From contig NW_026063252.1 in the NCBI RefSeq assembly GCF_024362695.1, positions 620,001 to 684,000 on the forward strand: a DNA stretch of 64,000 nt, in the 5' to 3' direction. Made by a program: the position numbers and the translations under genes. Below the pieces are notes generated by a model. It saw only the letters and a program-made list of their open reading frames with translations, ran no database searches and had not been told where the DNA came from. This document shows positions 11,601 through 22,300 of the stretch, one piece after another. The stretch comes from Pectinophora gossypiella (Eukaryota; Arthropoda; Insecta; Lepidoptera; Gelechiidae). Within the stretch, counting starts at the first letter, position 1. Each line of letters opens with the position of its first letter.

Positions 11601-11637
11601 GGCGGCGTAGGGGTGGCCCAAGGGCCACCCCCGCCGC
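11601..11637. other. GC-rich hairpin inside the DNA transposon
   Basis: GGGGTGGCCC and GGGCCACCCC are separated by two bases and extended by an imperfect GGCGGCG/CGCCGC stem. The surroundings are strongly AT-rich, so this stands out. It lies in the apparent 3' region of the internal gene. Confidence 0.6.
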
Positions 11638-11651
11638 ACCCTAACCTACTG

Positions 11652-12104
11652 TTATGCCTTGTAAAAATTATAAAAAGAAGGATTATGATAATTTAAATTA
11701 TGACAAAAACATTTATGCGTTTTAATAGAATCCTGTTTCAAGTAGTTAATGCCATCTGCGGCATATCTACAATAAGTCACGTCAAAAAAAGAAACTTTAC
11801 GGACAGTAGGATCGTCTATATTTTTCTTTTTTAAAATTAATATCTCTTCATTCGCAGTTTTAATTATATCATATTTTGAAATCCAGTAATAGTCCATTGA
11901 TTTACGTAGCGTGGTCACTCGACCTTCATTATTTAGGTTATATGGCACCTAAAAATAAAAATAAAGTTGCTGTCTACTGTTAATACGAGTTTTTCTTTTC
12001 ACCTTAGTGTCAAAACATTGCTTCAATGCACTTTTATCTTGTATTTGCTCATTATTATTCGTATTATTCGCGTTCACACAAGAATAATTATTGTCCGCCG
12101 CCAT
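11652..12104 (-). CDS. Two-exon small protein gene inside the DNA transposon, unknown function
   Basis: Exon 1 is 12104-12003 (starts MAADNNYSCVNANNTNNNEQ, 34 codons). A 54-bp stretch with GTGAAA at its start and a T-rich tract ending TTTTTAG (12002-11949) separates it from exon 2, 11948-11652 (VPYNLNNEGRVTTLRKSMDY to the stop). Both exons are open and the splice joins codon to codon, giving 132 residues. I do not recognise the protein. It is rich in Asn, Lys and Tyr and has a few Cys and His residues (CRYAADG, HKCFCHNLNYHN). It may be an N-terminal transposase fragment or a captured host exon. The element is too short for a full transposase. Confidence 0.55.
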
Positions 12105-12366
12105 TATGCAAAACATAAACAAAGCGACACCAGCGCCACTACCGGTGGATAATGTTACTATTTTACGATATGATCGCTAACGTTTGGCCATATCATGAAG
12201 TAATCATGCATTTAGTTGGTCATATCGTTAAACGTTTTGTGTTCATTGATCTGGCCAAACCACATCATGATGTGGCCAACGAATGTTGTTCCATTTCATG
12301 AAATACGACCATTTCATGAAATGGTCGATCATTTCATGAAATGATCAATTCTATGATATGGCCACG

Positions 12367-14132
12367 ATAGATAGAAGGGCTCGTCCACGTTCGTCGGAGG
12401 TAAGGAAAGGAGAACTGCGACGATCATTGGGAGATTTTGCATTATGAACAAACCGGAGCATGTATGAGACAACGTTGATTAGACGATTAAGAGAACTATA
12501 ACGTTCTAGAAATGAAGAAACGTCAAAGGGGAGTGGTGCAGAAGTCATCACCAAACAACGAAGTCCGGGTAAATCAGGACAAGGATCCGGTTCTGTTACA
12601 CCAGGCCAGAGGTCAGGAGACTGTGTCAGCCACTTGGGGGATAGCCATGAGTGAATGTGATTGACTAATTCGGAGGCAAGGAGACCACGTGACGCGCACT
12701 CACTAGGGTTCATAACACCAGGCACGTGTCTCCATATGGACTGAGGTTCGCTGTTGAGGATTTGGGTCACACGGTTTGCTTCAAAAGTTTGCAACTGATG
12801 GGCTGGGGTCTTCAACCAGGCGAGTACTATCTTGCTATCCGTCCAACTATTGATATTGTCCAACACCATTGACCTCTGGAGACAGAGGACAACGTGTCGA
12901 AGTAATTTTGAAAGGAGAACAGCTCCTAACAATTCCAATTTAGGAATTGTTAAATGGGTCCGAACAGGTGAAATTTTACTTTTCGCCATTATAAGGTGGA
13001 CGGAGCAAGAGCCTGAAGGATGTTCCACACGCAAGTATACTGCAGCTGCATAGCCGGCTTCGGAGGCGTCGCAGAAACCGTGGATGGAAAGAGACGAGGA
13101 ACCGGAAGGAACTATGTGGCGAGGGATTCTAATGCTGCTCACCTGGGTAAGGTCTCGGGCAAACGCTTCCCATTCCGCCGCAAGGACTGGGGTCAACTCG
13201 TCATCCCACGACAAACCTGAGAGCCACATGCGCTGAATAATTAATTTGGCCTTAAATACAAGAGGGGCTATCCAACCGCAGGGATCATAAATACGTGCGA
13301 TTAGTGACAGCACCTTACGCTTGGTAATGAGGTCTGGTGAATCCAATCGGGTATTATAGGAAAAGGTGTCGTTCACGGGATCGTACTGAATGCCTAAGAC
13401 AGCTATCGTCTGGGGATTATTTGAGTCCTGGAAACAATGAGGTTGAAGATGTTCTGTTGGTAGGTCGTCAAGCAGTTCCGGTCTGTTGCTGATCCATTTA
13501 CGGAGCTCATAACCACCAGATGCCATAATACCTTCCAGCTCAGATTTAAGGAGACGGGCAGATTCAAGGGACTCGGCACCAGTGAGACAGTCGTCGACAT
13601 AAATGTCACTCTCAAGGACTACTGCGGCTCGGGGGAACGTAGTACGCTCTCGCTCAGCAAGCTCCAGCAGGGCACGAATGGATATGAAGGGGCTTGATCG
13701 CAAACCGTATGTGTTGGTGTTGAGTTCGTAGGCAAGGAGAGGTTGGGAAGGATCCGCACGCCAGAGCACAAGTTGGTACTTTCTGTCCTCGGGATTGATC
13801 CAGGTCATGCGGAACATCATTCGAATGTCCGTGACAAATACTACCTCGTGTCTACGGAAGTTTAGGAGAATATGGGCAATATCTCTCTGTAGTTTAGGGC
13901 CTGTATGCAAGCAGTGGTTGAGGGAGACGCCAGAGGAAGTGGAGCTGCTACCGTCAAACACCACACGTATCTTGTCTCCACCAGTTTTAAAAATTCCATG
14001 ATGCGGGATAAAATAATGCTCGCGAGTAAGGTCTACCGAAGACAAGGACATATGGTGCAGTTCTAGGTACTCTCGCATGAAGGCCACATACTTATCGCGA
14101 AACTCAGAGTTTGCTTGCATACGCTTTTCCAA
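12367..14132 (-). pseudogene. Reverse transcriptase and RNase H region of BEL copy 3
   Basis: The frame reads a complete BEL reverse transcriptase and RNase H: VRVVFDGSSSTSSGVSLNHC, the catalytic DIYVDDCLTG (about 13590), TKRKVLSLIARIYDPCGWIA, RNase H with IHGFCDASEAGYAAAVYLR and NSWTDSKIVLAWLK, then CASRGLLASELV. The downstream end is broken by the DNA transposon at 12366. The upstream link to the protease is broken by a stop codon plus a short deletion near 14142. Confidence 0.9.
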
Positions 14133-14141
14133 ATTATGGAA

Positions 14142-14819
14142 TCAAATCAAACCAAATCTACCATCCCTTCCACGGGTGGTAGTAGTTTTAAAGATGGTCT
14201 CACACTCTTGATCTAAGGGGTTAGTTACATCCAACTGAGGGGCTTCTTCAATTTTCCAGAACTTTTCTACGATCTGAGATAGTGACACACCCGTCATAGG
14301 TGGCTCAAGATCACAGAAACGTCCTGGAACGGGACCAGAAAGGATAAACCCGAATACGGTAGATAAGGCTGTGAGACCACAAGGCAAAATACTAATCTGG
14401 GGCCGCAGAAGGGATCCGATGACATCGGCTCCAAGGAGAACATTTATAGGCCCAGGTTTGTAAAAGGAAGGGTCAGCTAAGAACAGGTGAAAAGTGGAAG
14501 ACACCACTTGCTTAGGTAACTCTACCTCAGGATGGGTACCAGCAATAACATCAACTACCACTGCCGTAGTCGAGATCTCTGGAATGGTCGAGTTCACAGG
14601 CCTAAAACACAGGGAAACAGTACCACGGGACTGCGTAACTTGAACATTACCTATACCACGCACAGGAGTTGAGGAAGGAGAGATGGCAATGTTCATTTGG
14701 TCAACAACCAGTTCCGTGGTGATGAGACAACCTTGGGCACCGGTATCACACAGGGCTCGCGCTTCAACAAAGTAACCACAGGAGGTTCGAACCTGAATAA
14801 GAGCAGTGGGAAGAAGCAC
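14142..14819 (-). pseudogene. Protease region of BEL copy 3
   Basis: The aspartic protease has ALCDTGAQGCLITTELV with the DTGA active-site signature, followed by PGPINVLLGADVIGSLLRP, a sequence seen in BEL proteases. It is in the same frame as gag, separated only by a single in-frame TAA at 14880-14882, and in the same frame as the reverse transcriptase, separated by a TGA at its end. About 30 residues normally found before the HNLEKRM motif are missing. The start position is only the first start-like codon. Confidence 0.85.
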
Positions 14820-14882
14820 GAGGGAACTTTGAGGGATAAGTTTACAGGCAGGTAGGGAGGATGGAGAAACAGAGCCTAGTTA

Positions 14883-15945
14883 TTGCCTAGAACTCTGGCG
14901 AACACCGGAATGAATTCCGGAATTCTGTCGTCGCGAGCTGCCGTGATCCACATGGTGATCACGTGTGGGAGTAGGGGAACGATAATTACGTTCGCGGCTA
15001 TTATTAGAGGGAGGCGGAGAGCGAGGATGCCTCTCAGCGGAATGAGAGGGAGACGAACGTGCGTACATGCGAGGAGGAGAGGATCGCCGAGGAGGAGAAG
15101 ATCGCCCGCCCGTACGCGGGGGTGAAGAACGCGTACGGTTAACTACAATATCACGGAAGGTGACGGTGCGGTCTCGCTGAGGTGGATATTGGGGTTGGCG
15201 CGGGTCATTAAAACACAACATTGTGTGATGGGAGGTGCGATGGCAGGTGCCACAACGATAATCGCGCTTACATAAGGCGACAGAGTGTCCATCTAGGCAT
15301 CGATAACAGAGACGGGCCTCTCTGATAAAATTAGAGCGCTCTCGTACCGACAGCCGATGAAAGTCCGGACACTCACGGAGGTAGTGCGACCCACTGTCGC
15401 ACATAAAACACTTGGGCCGAGGTTGTGACGTCATCGTTACGTACGCTCTAGGCAAGGGGGAAAGAGCGCGGGCCATTACTTTGGCCGGGGCCGACCGGGG
15501 GGCACTAGACGCTGGAGGACGGGTGTCCACTAGTGCAGTACATACATACATACATAAACTCACGCCTATTTCCCACCGGGGTAAGCAGAGACTATAGAAT
15601 TCCATACTATTGACTAGTGCAGTACTAGCTACATTATCGTAGTGTCGACACTCATTCTCCAGAAAGGTAATTAGGTGGTCAAAGGTGGGTAACGACCGCG
15701 GGTCATCGCCATAACGACGTTCAAATCGAGATTTGAGTTCCGAAGGTAACTTTCCCAAACATATATGAACCAACATTATAGGACCAGTGTTTAACAGGTA
15801 AGTCTAGTCGTTCTAAACACCGATAGGATGACAAGAGGGGATTGAGGAACGATATCCTCAAGCCACACAATTTGGATGTAATGGTAGGAAGGGACATAAT
15901 ATGAGCGATGTGTGTGTCTGTCAACACCCGTAGGTTTTTTTTTTT
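14883..15945 (-). pseudogene. Gag region of BEL copy 3
   Basis: From about 15945 the frame reads THIAHIMSLPTITSKLCGL, LLSSYRCLERLDLP; a small deletion near 15775 shifts the frame, which then reads GKLPSELKSRFERRYGDD, zinc knuckles (CFMCDSGSHYLRECPDFHR, CYRCLDGHSVALC, CGTCHRTSHHTMLC) and an Arg/Ser/Pro-rich tail (SSPPRTGGRSSPPRR). It ends in a TAA at 14880-14882 that separates it from the protease. A 71-bp SINE fragment plus 13-bp duplication lies inside and keeps the frame. The N-terminal part of gag and the 5' LTR are absent. Confidence 0.85.
15542..15612 (-). repeat. SINE-like fragment (71 bp) inserted in BEL gag, frame kept
   Basis: The insert reads, on the minus strand, TCTCTGCTTACCCCGGTGGG, then AAATAGGCGTGAG and a (TATG)n tail. 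This is text I recognise from SINE-like repeats common in Lepidoptera. It is flanked by a perfect 13-bp direct repeat ACTAGTGCAGTAC (15529-15541 and 15613-15625). Insert plus duplication is 84 nt, so 28 codons were added without breaking the gag frame. A related older copy lies near 50270-50400. Confidence 0.75.
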
Positions 15946-16207
15946 TTTTCTTATGCCCCTGCCGCACAAGATAGGCAGGGTCTTTATGTAGGCTACATAC
16001 AGTATCTTACTGTCTATTCTATTGTCTATTCTGCCCGCAATAGGGCCCTACACTACATTACACTTCCATTCCGAGTCTCTATTATCATACCAGTTCTCGC
16101 ATTTATGCCTCTCGCACTTTTATCCATCACCTTTCATTCCGTCATTCCTACGTCCCTAGTCTACTTTTTATTATTATAAGTAGGATGTCGGTACACGGGG
16201 CTTTTTT
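15933..16207 (-). repeat. Possible retroposon 3' tail with poly-A
   Basis: On the minus strand about 260 bases of non-coding sequence end in ATAAG followed by a run of about 17 A (15949-15933), right where BEL gag homology begins. This looks like the 3' UTR and tail of a LINE or SINE inserted in the BEL. There is no coding sequence and no clear target duplication. Its upstream part (about 16170-16205) is also the sequence next to the tail of the larger LINE. Confidence 0.4.
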
Positions 16208-17444
16208 ATTAAACGGTTTTATTTAGCTCACCCCGTTTGTTTTATTCTTGGGTCAAATTTAGTAATTCAAATTTCACCCTCTTCCTGTCAACCGATTAAT
16301 CTGAAATTTTGTATACACTTTGGATTTTGGTGACAATACAATTATGTTTATTCATTATCATTATAAATCCAAGATGGCGGCCGCTACAAAATGGCGGATA
16401 ACGTAGGTTTTATCAATCCCATCAATATGGGTATCAAATGAAAGGGCTCAACAAGCAGAATACAATATACTAAAAAAAAATTAAATCCAAGATGGCGGCC
16501 GCTACAAAATGGCGGATAACGTAGGTTTTATCAATCCTATCAATATGGGTATCAAATGAAAGTGCTCAACCAGTAGAATACAATGTACTATATAAAATTA
16601 AAATCCAAGATGGCGGCCTCTACAAAATGGCGGATAACTTAGGTTTTATCAATCCCATCAACATGGGTATCAAATGAAAGGTCTCAACAAGTAGAATACA
16701 ATTTACTATGCAAAATTAAACGGTTTTATATTTAGCTCACCCCGTTTGTTTTATTTATTCTTGGGTCAAATTTAGTAATTCAAATTTCACCCTCTTCCTG
16801 TCAACCGATTAATCTGAAATTTTGTATACACTTTGGATTTTGGTGACAATACAATTATAATAATTCATTATCATTATAAATCCAAGATGGCGGCCGCTAC
16901 AAAATGGCGGATAACGTAGGTTTTATCAATCCCATCAATATGAGTATCAAATGAAAGGGCTCAACAAGCAGAATACAATATACTAAAAAAAATTTAAATC
17001 CAAGATGGCGGCCGCTACAAAATGGCGGATAACGTAGGTTTTATCAATCCGTCGGATAACGTAGGTTTTATCAATCCCATCAATATGGGTATCAAATGAA
17101 AGGGCTCAACAAGCAGAATACAATATATTAAAAAAAATTAAATCCAAGATGGCGGCCGCTACAAAATGGCGGATAACGTAGGTTTTATCAATCCTATCAA
17201 TATGGGTATCAAATGAAAGGTCTCAACAAGTAGAATACAATTTACTATGCAAAATTGAAATCTAAGATGGCCGCCGCTACCAAATGGCTTATAACTATTT
17301 TTTATCAATCCCACCAATATGGGTATCAAATAAAAGGGCTTGACAAGAAGAATACAGTGCACTATACAACCTCAATATTTAAGATGGGCGCAGCCACTAA
17401 ATGGCGTATAATAATAAGATTAAAATTTAGAAATTGAATCTGGG

Positions 17445-17708
17445 ATGACGGCTGAAAGAAGAATGTTGCCTTTAATACTATCATGGGCTTCTACAATACA
17501 TAAAATGCAGGGCAGCACTGTGGATCACGCAGTCGTATACTTAGGTGCGAAACTGTTTGAAGAAGGTCAAGCCTACGTGGCTCTTAGTATAGTAAGATCT
17601 TTGCAGGGACTACGTATAGAGGAGTTGGACTGCAATAAACTAACGGGCACGAAACCTTGCAATAATGAAACACTAAATGAATTAAACAGAATGCGAAATA
17701 AAAACTAA
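17445..17708 (+). pseudogene. PIF1-type helicase C-terminal fragment (element P copy 1)
   Basis: The frame reads SWASTIHKMQGSTVDHAVVY (helicase motif V region) and GQAYVALSIVRSLQGLRIEE (motif VI region), then LDCNKLTGTKPCNNETLNEL to the stop. This is the C-terminal end of PIF1-type helicases of the kind found in mobile elements. The Walker A/B half is absent. In related proteins motif VI reads LSRV; here it is LSIV, so the arginine expected to sense ATP is replaced. Copy 2 differs by one residue in the part I compared (NNEAL for NNETL), so the fragment probably moved as part of element P. No ATPase activity is expected. Confidence 0.8.
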
Positions 17709-17715
17709 AAACTAG

Positions 17716-18378
17716 AAAATAAAAATAGGTAAAAAAACTTTTTAAGTTAAACGGTTTTATGTTAAACATACATTGCAATGTTTAAGCTAAATGTACTAAA
17801 AACCAAAAAATAATAAAATAGATACAGTCGTGGGAATTATAAACATATGCATAGACTAGACTAAAATAAAACCGTGGGGCACGTCAATTGTCTACAATCG
17901 TTGATTAAAATGTTTGTTTTGTAATGTTACACTATAATTAGGCAGTTGTTCAACCGACAACGATGGACGTGTGATAAGTAGGGCTAGAATGTGGAAACAA
18001 GCTAGCAAGCTCGATTATAAGCGAGTTTTAGGGTTTCATAGTGGTGAGCGAGTAGTACTTTTATCATATGTTTTGCTAGCGAGCTTGCTAGCTTGTTTCC
18101 ACATTCTAGCCCTACTTATCACACGTCCATCGTTGTCGGTTGAACAACTGCCTAATTATAGTGTAACATTACAAAACAAACATTTTAATCAACGATTGTA
18201 GACAATTGACGTGCCCCACGGTTTTATTTTAGTCTAGTCTATGCATATGTTTATAATTCCCACGACTGTATCTATTTTATTATTTTTTGGTTTTTAGTAC
18301 ATTTAGCTTAAACATTGCAATGTATGTTTAACATAAAACCGTTTAACTTAAAAAGTTTTTTTACCTATTTTTATTTTT
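17716..18378. repeat. Large palindrome: ~298-bp arms, ~65-bp loop
   Basis: The left arm starts AAAATAAAAATAGGTAAAAA and ends ACAAGCTAGCAAGCTCG (about 18013). The right arm from about 18079 is its reverse complement and ends CTATTTTTATTTT. The long blocks I compared base by base (for example around GACAACGATGGACGTGTG and its complement) match perfectly. A transcript across it would fold into a near-perfect hairpin of roughly 300 bp. The same arm sequence occurs as direct copies at 29764-29941 and 30215-30503 in P copy 2. Confidence 0.9.
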
Positions 18379-18391
18379 ATTAAACACACAG

Positions 18392-18621
18392 TGTTAACGC
18401 GTCACACTTTGTTTGCATTCTTTATTTAGTTTAAAAGGTTAGTACCAACCGAACGCCACTAGATGTCGCTAGTTGTATTTTGAAACGCGCTATTATTTGG
18501 TTCATGAGATCTGTACTGGTGGCGATCAATAAATTCGTTTGGAATCTTCCACATCAGGATTTTGGAGTTTTATTACCGAAACCCTCATCCTATTGTAGTG
18601 TTTTTTGGGGACTTTTGTACA
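18392..18621 (+). repeat. 5' LTR of the intact BEL
   Basis: 230 bp, TG...CA. It contains an AATAAA near 18530. The promoter is expected here, but no TATA box stands out to me. It is identical by eye to the 3' LTR at 24858-25087. Confidence 0.95.
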
Positions 18622-18639
18622 TGGTCCTTCGAGCCGGAT
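18622..18639 (+). other. Primer-binding site, tRNA-Tyr type
   Basis: TGGTCCTTCGAGCCGGAT begins immediately after the LTR. It is the complement of the 3' end of eukaryotic tRNA-Tyr including CCA, as I recall that sequence. The leader from here to gag (18640-19357) has no gene; it holds a (GT)n run near 18945-18962. Confidence 0.8.
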
Positions 18640-19357
18640 TGGTGAGAAGTTGACTGTACACGAGTACCACGGCGCTAGTAGGAATAGTGGATTGCTATTC
18701 GGCGTCAGGAACCTGAATCGGGTTCCGAATTCCAGTCTTCGGCAGCGGCTAGCGGAGTGGGAGACGCACCCCGTCAGTAGCCCTGAGAAGCATCCATCCC
18801 AGTTGACCATAGCACAGGTCTGCTTCGGAGCGGGGGAAGCATCTCCTGAGACATCCAGCGGACACCGTGAGGGACGACTCGGCGCGGGGTGTAACCCCTG
18901 AGACATCGTCATCATTCAACTTCTGTGAAGTGACGCAGCATTTGTGTGTGTGTGTGTGTGTATGCGTGGTTGTGCAGATAAAAATCGTGAGTACATTTTC
19001 GACCTTATTACTAGAAGAACTTTAACTTTGAAAAAAAAAAAATCAGATTTATGCATGGACTTGAGAAAATAAGCAAACAAGTGACATTAACTTAGAAAAT
19101 AATTGAAAGTGTTATACTAACTTAGTCGTAATTTCACCAAAAGTGTTACCGACGGGGAACCTATGCCCGATTTTCCATCGAGTGTGCAGTTTAAGTCAAA
19201 AACTTAGAAAAAAATTGTGCTGTTTCTACGGGACTTGCGAGATTTTTTTGCGTTGAAACTTTACGTTTGTTTTTATTTTTACTGTTTGTGACGTGCAATT
19301 TTGGTTTGTCAAAGTCAAAACATATTACATATAATTTTTTGTCATTGTTTATTCAAT

Positions 19358-22300
19358 ATGTACGAAATGGCTGAGAACCATTTGAAATTGAATTTTGATC
19401 TTGCGGAAAAAATTGTGAAAGGCAAAATTAACTTTAAAAAGGCACCGAAGGAGCGTATTACCTTGTCTTATGTCGAAGCTCGACTCGAAACGCTCGAACA
19501 ACAATGGAAGCTTTTTTTGAATACTCACAACAAATTAGTTTTTGACATGAAAAAGGATGAATATGTTTTGACAGAATATTGCACAAATAATGTCTATAAT
19601 GAAACTGAAGAGGAATATTTCCACTACAAATCATTATTGAGGGATTCTATAGTTCAATTTAAGTCTAAAATGTCTAATAAAGCTGAGGCTGAACCTAGAA
19701 AGATTTTTGTTAAATTACCAGAAATAGCATTGCCGAAGTTTTCGGGTAATTATTCGGAATGGGCCAACTATAAAGATATGTTCAAGTCATTAATAGATAA
19801 TAACGAATCACTCGACGATGTCCAAAAACTTCATTATCTGAAGGGTTCACTTACGGGAGAGGCTGAAACTCTTGTGAGATCCATCACCATTACTGCGGAC
19901 AATTACAAAATTTGTTGGGATCGACTATTTGCAAGATATGAAAACAAGCGATCGATGGCAAATTCAATAATTAGACGCTTGATGAATCAAAAATCATTGT
20001 CTTATGAATCAGCTACCTCTATCCGTCAGTTGCTAGACACAACGAGCGAGTGCTTACAAGCATTACGAAACATGGGAGTTAACACCAGTTCTTGGGATTT
20101 GATTCTCATTTATATCGTAAGCCAGAGACTTGATCCCGAGTCTAGGGCAAAATGGGAGGCCAAAATGTCCGAGTCTGGAAATGAATTGCCACAATACAAA
20201 CAACTCGAAACCTTTCTTGAAGCCAGGTTTCGATCGTTAGAGTACAAGATATCGGAGAAGGGTCAAACGCATACCATCACAAAAACATCAAACTCAACCA
20301 CAACTACCGCTATAACGTGTTTATTCTGTACAGATAAACACAAATTGACCAATTGCAAGAGCTTCATGAAGGAAAATGTCGAATGTAGAAGACATTTTGC
20401 GCAGACACAACGTTTGTGTTTTAATTGTCTCAGTCCTGAGCATTCAGTGTACATGTGTACGGTGTCAACCTCTTGCCGCTTATGCAAAAAACGACACCAC
20501 ACCTTATTACATCCCAAAACACTACAACCAAGCAAATTGGAGCCTCCTGAAGGTAAAAAGGTTGCTGCTGTTGTTACTGACATGCCAGCCTCATTCATGG
20601 AGAATGAAGAATCCGAAACGGAAGATGTTGAAACACATGAAGTAGTGACTACGTGCTTTGCTAGTTCACGTAGTACTGTCCTACTAGCTACTGCTTTAGT
20701 TAGTGCTAAGGCACTTTCACACACGAGCAGTTCGGCTAACGTCCTGAGAGCTCTTATAGATCAGGGTTCTCAGGCGTCGTTTATTACGGAAGCAGCGGCT
20801 CAGTTACTGGGTCTGCGAAAAAGTACAGAATGTGTTAAAGTTTCAGGGTTGGGAGGTTCAAGGGCTTTAGAGTCGAAATCATCAGTAAAAATTCAAATCG
20901 CTTCTAGAGCTGACCCTTCTTTCCTTCTGACAGTCAAGGCGCATGTTCTAAGCAAACTCACCACGTTGTTGCCTAGTAACAAGGTCACAGTCAGTTATGA
21001 CCAAATGCAGGTATTGCCTACTCTTGAGCTAGCTGATCCATCCTATAACTGTCCCGGCGCAATTGATTTGCTGCTGGGTGCAGAGGTCCACAGTCAAATT
21101 ATTATGGAAGGTTTGGTTCAAGGTGCTAACGGAAATTTCATCGCCCAAAAAACTAGATTTGGTTGGATGTTATCCGGACTGGTGGAAGACACATCCTCTC
21201 ATGAGAATCAGCATTTCAAATGTCATACAACTATGATCAATAGTTTTGAAGAGGACGGGTTATTAAAAAAATTCTGGGAGCTAGAATCAGAACCTGTGTT
21301 GTCGAAGAAACTGTTGACTCGGGAAGAACAGGCTTGTGAAGAGTTATTTGCCGAAACAACCAGGAGAGATGAAACTGGAAGATACGTAGTAAAACTTCCA
21401 TTTAAACATGAAAATCCCGCATCAAAACACAGTGGGTCGTATGACATAGCGCGTAGACGGCTTTTCGCGCTAGAAAAGCGATTGTCAAGCAACCCTGTGC
21501 TCAAAGTAGAATACTCTAACGTAATCAACGAGTATCTAACTATGAAGCACATGGAGGTCTGTACAGACAACAATAAATCAGACGCGGTGTATCTTCCTCA
21601 CCACGCCGTGATTCGCGAGGACAAGAGTACTACAAAGGTGCGTGTGGTATTCGACGCTTCCTGCAAAGGATTCAACGGAGCCTCCTTAAATGGCGATCTC
21701 ATGATCGGTCCAACATTACAGCCAGAGTTACGACATTTAGTGATGAGATGGCGCTGCTATCCCATCTCGCTAGTCGCTGACATCGCCAAAATGTACCGAC
21801 AGGTCGCTGTGGCGTATGAAGATACTGATTTTCAACGCATTCTTTGGCGTGAGAACCCGGAGGAAGAGATACAGCACTTAAGATTGTTACGTGTCACTTT
21901 TGGAACAGCATCAGCACCTTATCTGGCTGTTCGTGCTTTGCAACAAGTGGCACACGATGAAGGTGCTGAGTTTCCACTGGCAAAAGATAGAGTGCTCACT
22001 GATTTTTACGTAGACGATTTCATGAGTGGCTGTCATTCCGTCGCGGAAGGTGTTCTAGTCTTCGAGCAAACAACTGAGTTGCTCAGCCGTGCTGGATTTC
22101 CTTTGCAAAAGTGGGCAAGTAACAACAAGGAGTTACTTCAAACAATTAGTAGCAAAGGTCAAGATGAACTTAATCAAAATTTAGAGCTCAAAATTGACGA
22201 CATCATGAAGGTTCTTGGTCTTACGTGGGATAAAGAAACTGATGAATTTAGATTCAAAGTTAACTTACCTTCGTTATCAGAGGCTCCCATAACAAAAAGA

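Larger units (their letters stand above)
11205..12366. mobile_element. 1.16-kb DNA transposon with ~76-bp palindrome-rich TIRs
   Basis: The ends are inverted repeats of about 76 bp differing at about one position (CGTGGCCAGATCATAGAATT on the left, CGTGGCCATATCATAGAATT as the complement on the right). Each holds three copies of the palindrome TTTCATGAAA. The insert is bounded by a 7-bp direct repeat ATAGATA (11198-11204 and 12367-12373). Removing it with one repeat restores the BEL frame (ALLSIIKVVQY). The left end has three extra bases (TGT), so the exact terminus is uncertain. I cannot assign a superfamily. Inside is a small two-exon reading frame and a GC-rich hairpin. Confidence 0.8.
16208..18378 (+). 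mobile_element. Composite element P, copy 1 (repeats, helicase tail, palindrome)
   Basis: The element starts ATTAAACGGTTTTATTTAGC. It has a head block (Trp/Phe-free AT-rich DNA) present twice (from 16211 and 16719) and about seven ~117-bp repeats containing AAGATGGCGGCC and TACAAAATGGCGGATAAC. Then come a helicase C-terminal frame (17445-17708) and a long palindrome (17716-18378). A second, nearly identical copy is at 28140. Both copies sit at T-rich/A-rich runs of a LINE. I see no transposase, Rep or integrase and no usual Helitron ends, so the class is open. Confidence 0.75.

Noticed and set aside
16208..18378. Element P as a Helitron because of its helicase piece
   Set aside because: No 5' TC or 3' CTAG with hairpin at its ends, and no Rep domain. 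The helicase tail alone does not prove the class, so I left it unassigned.
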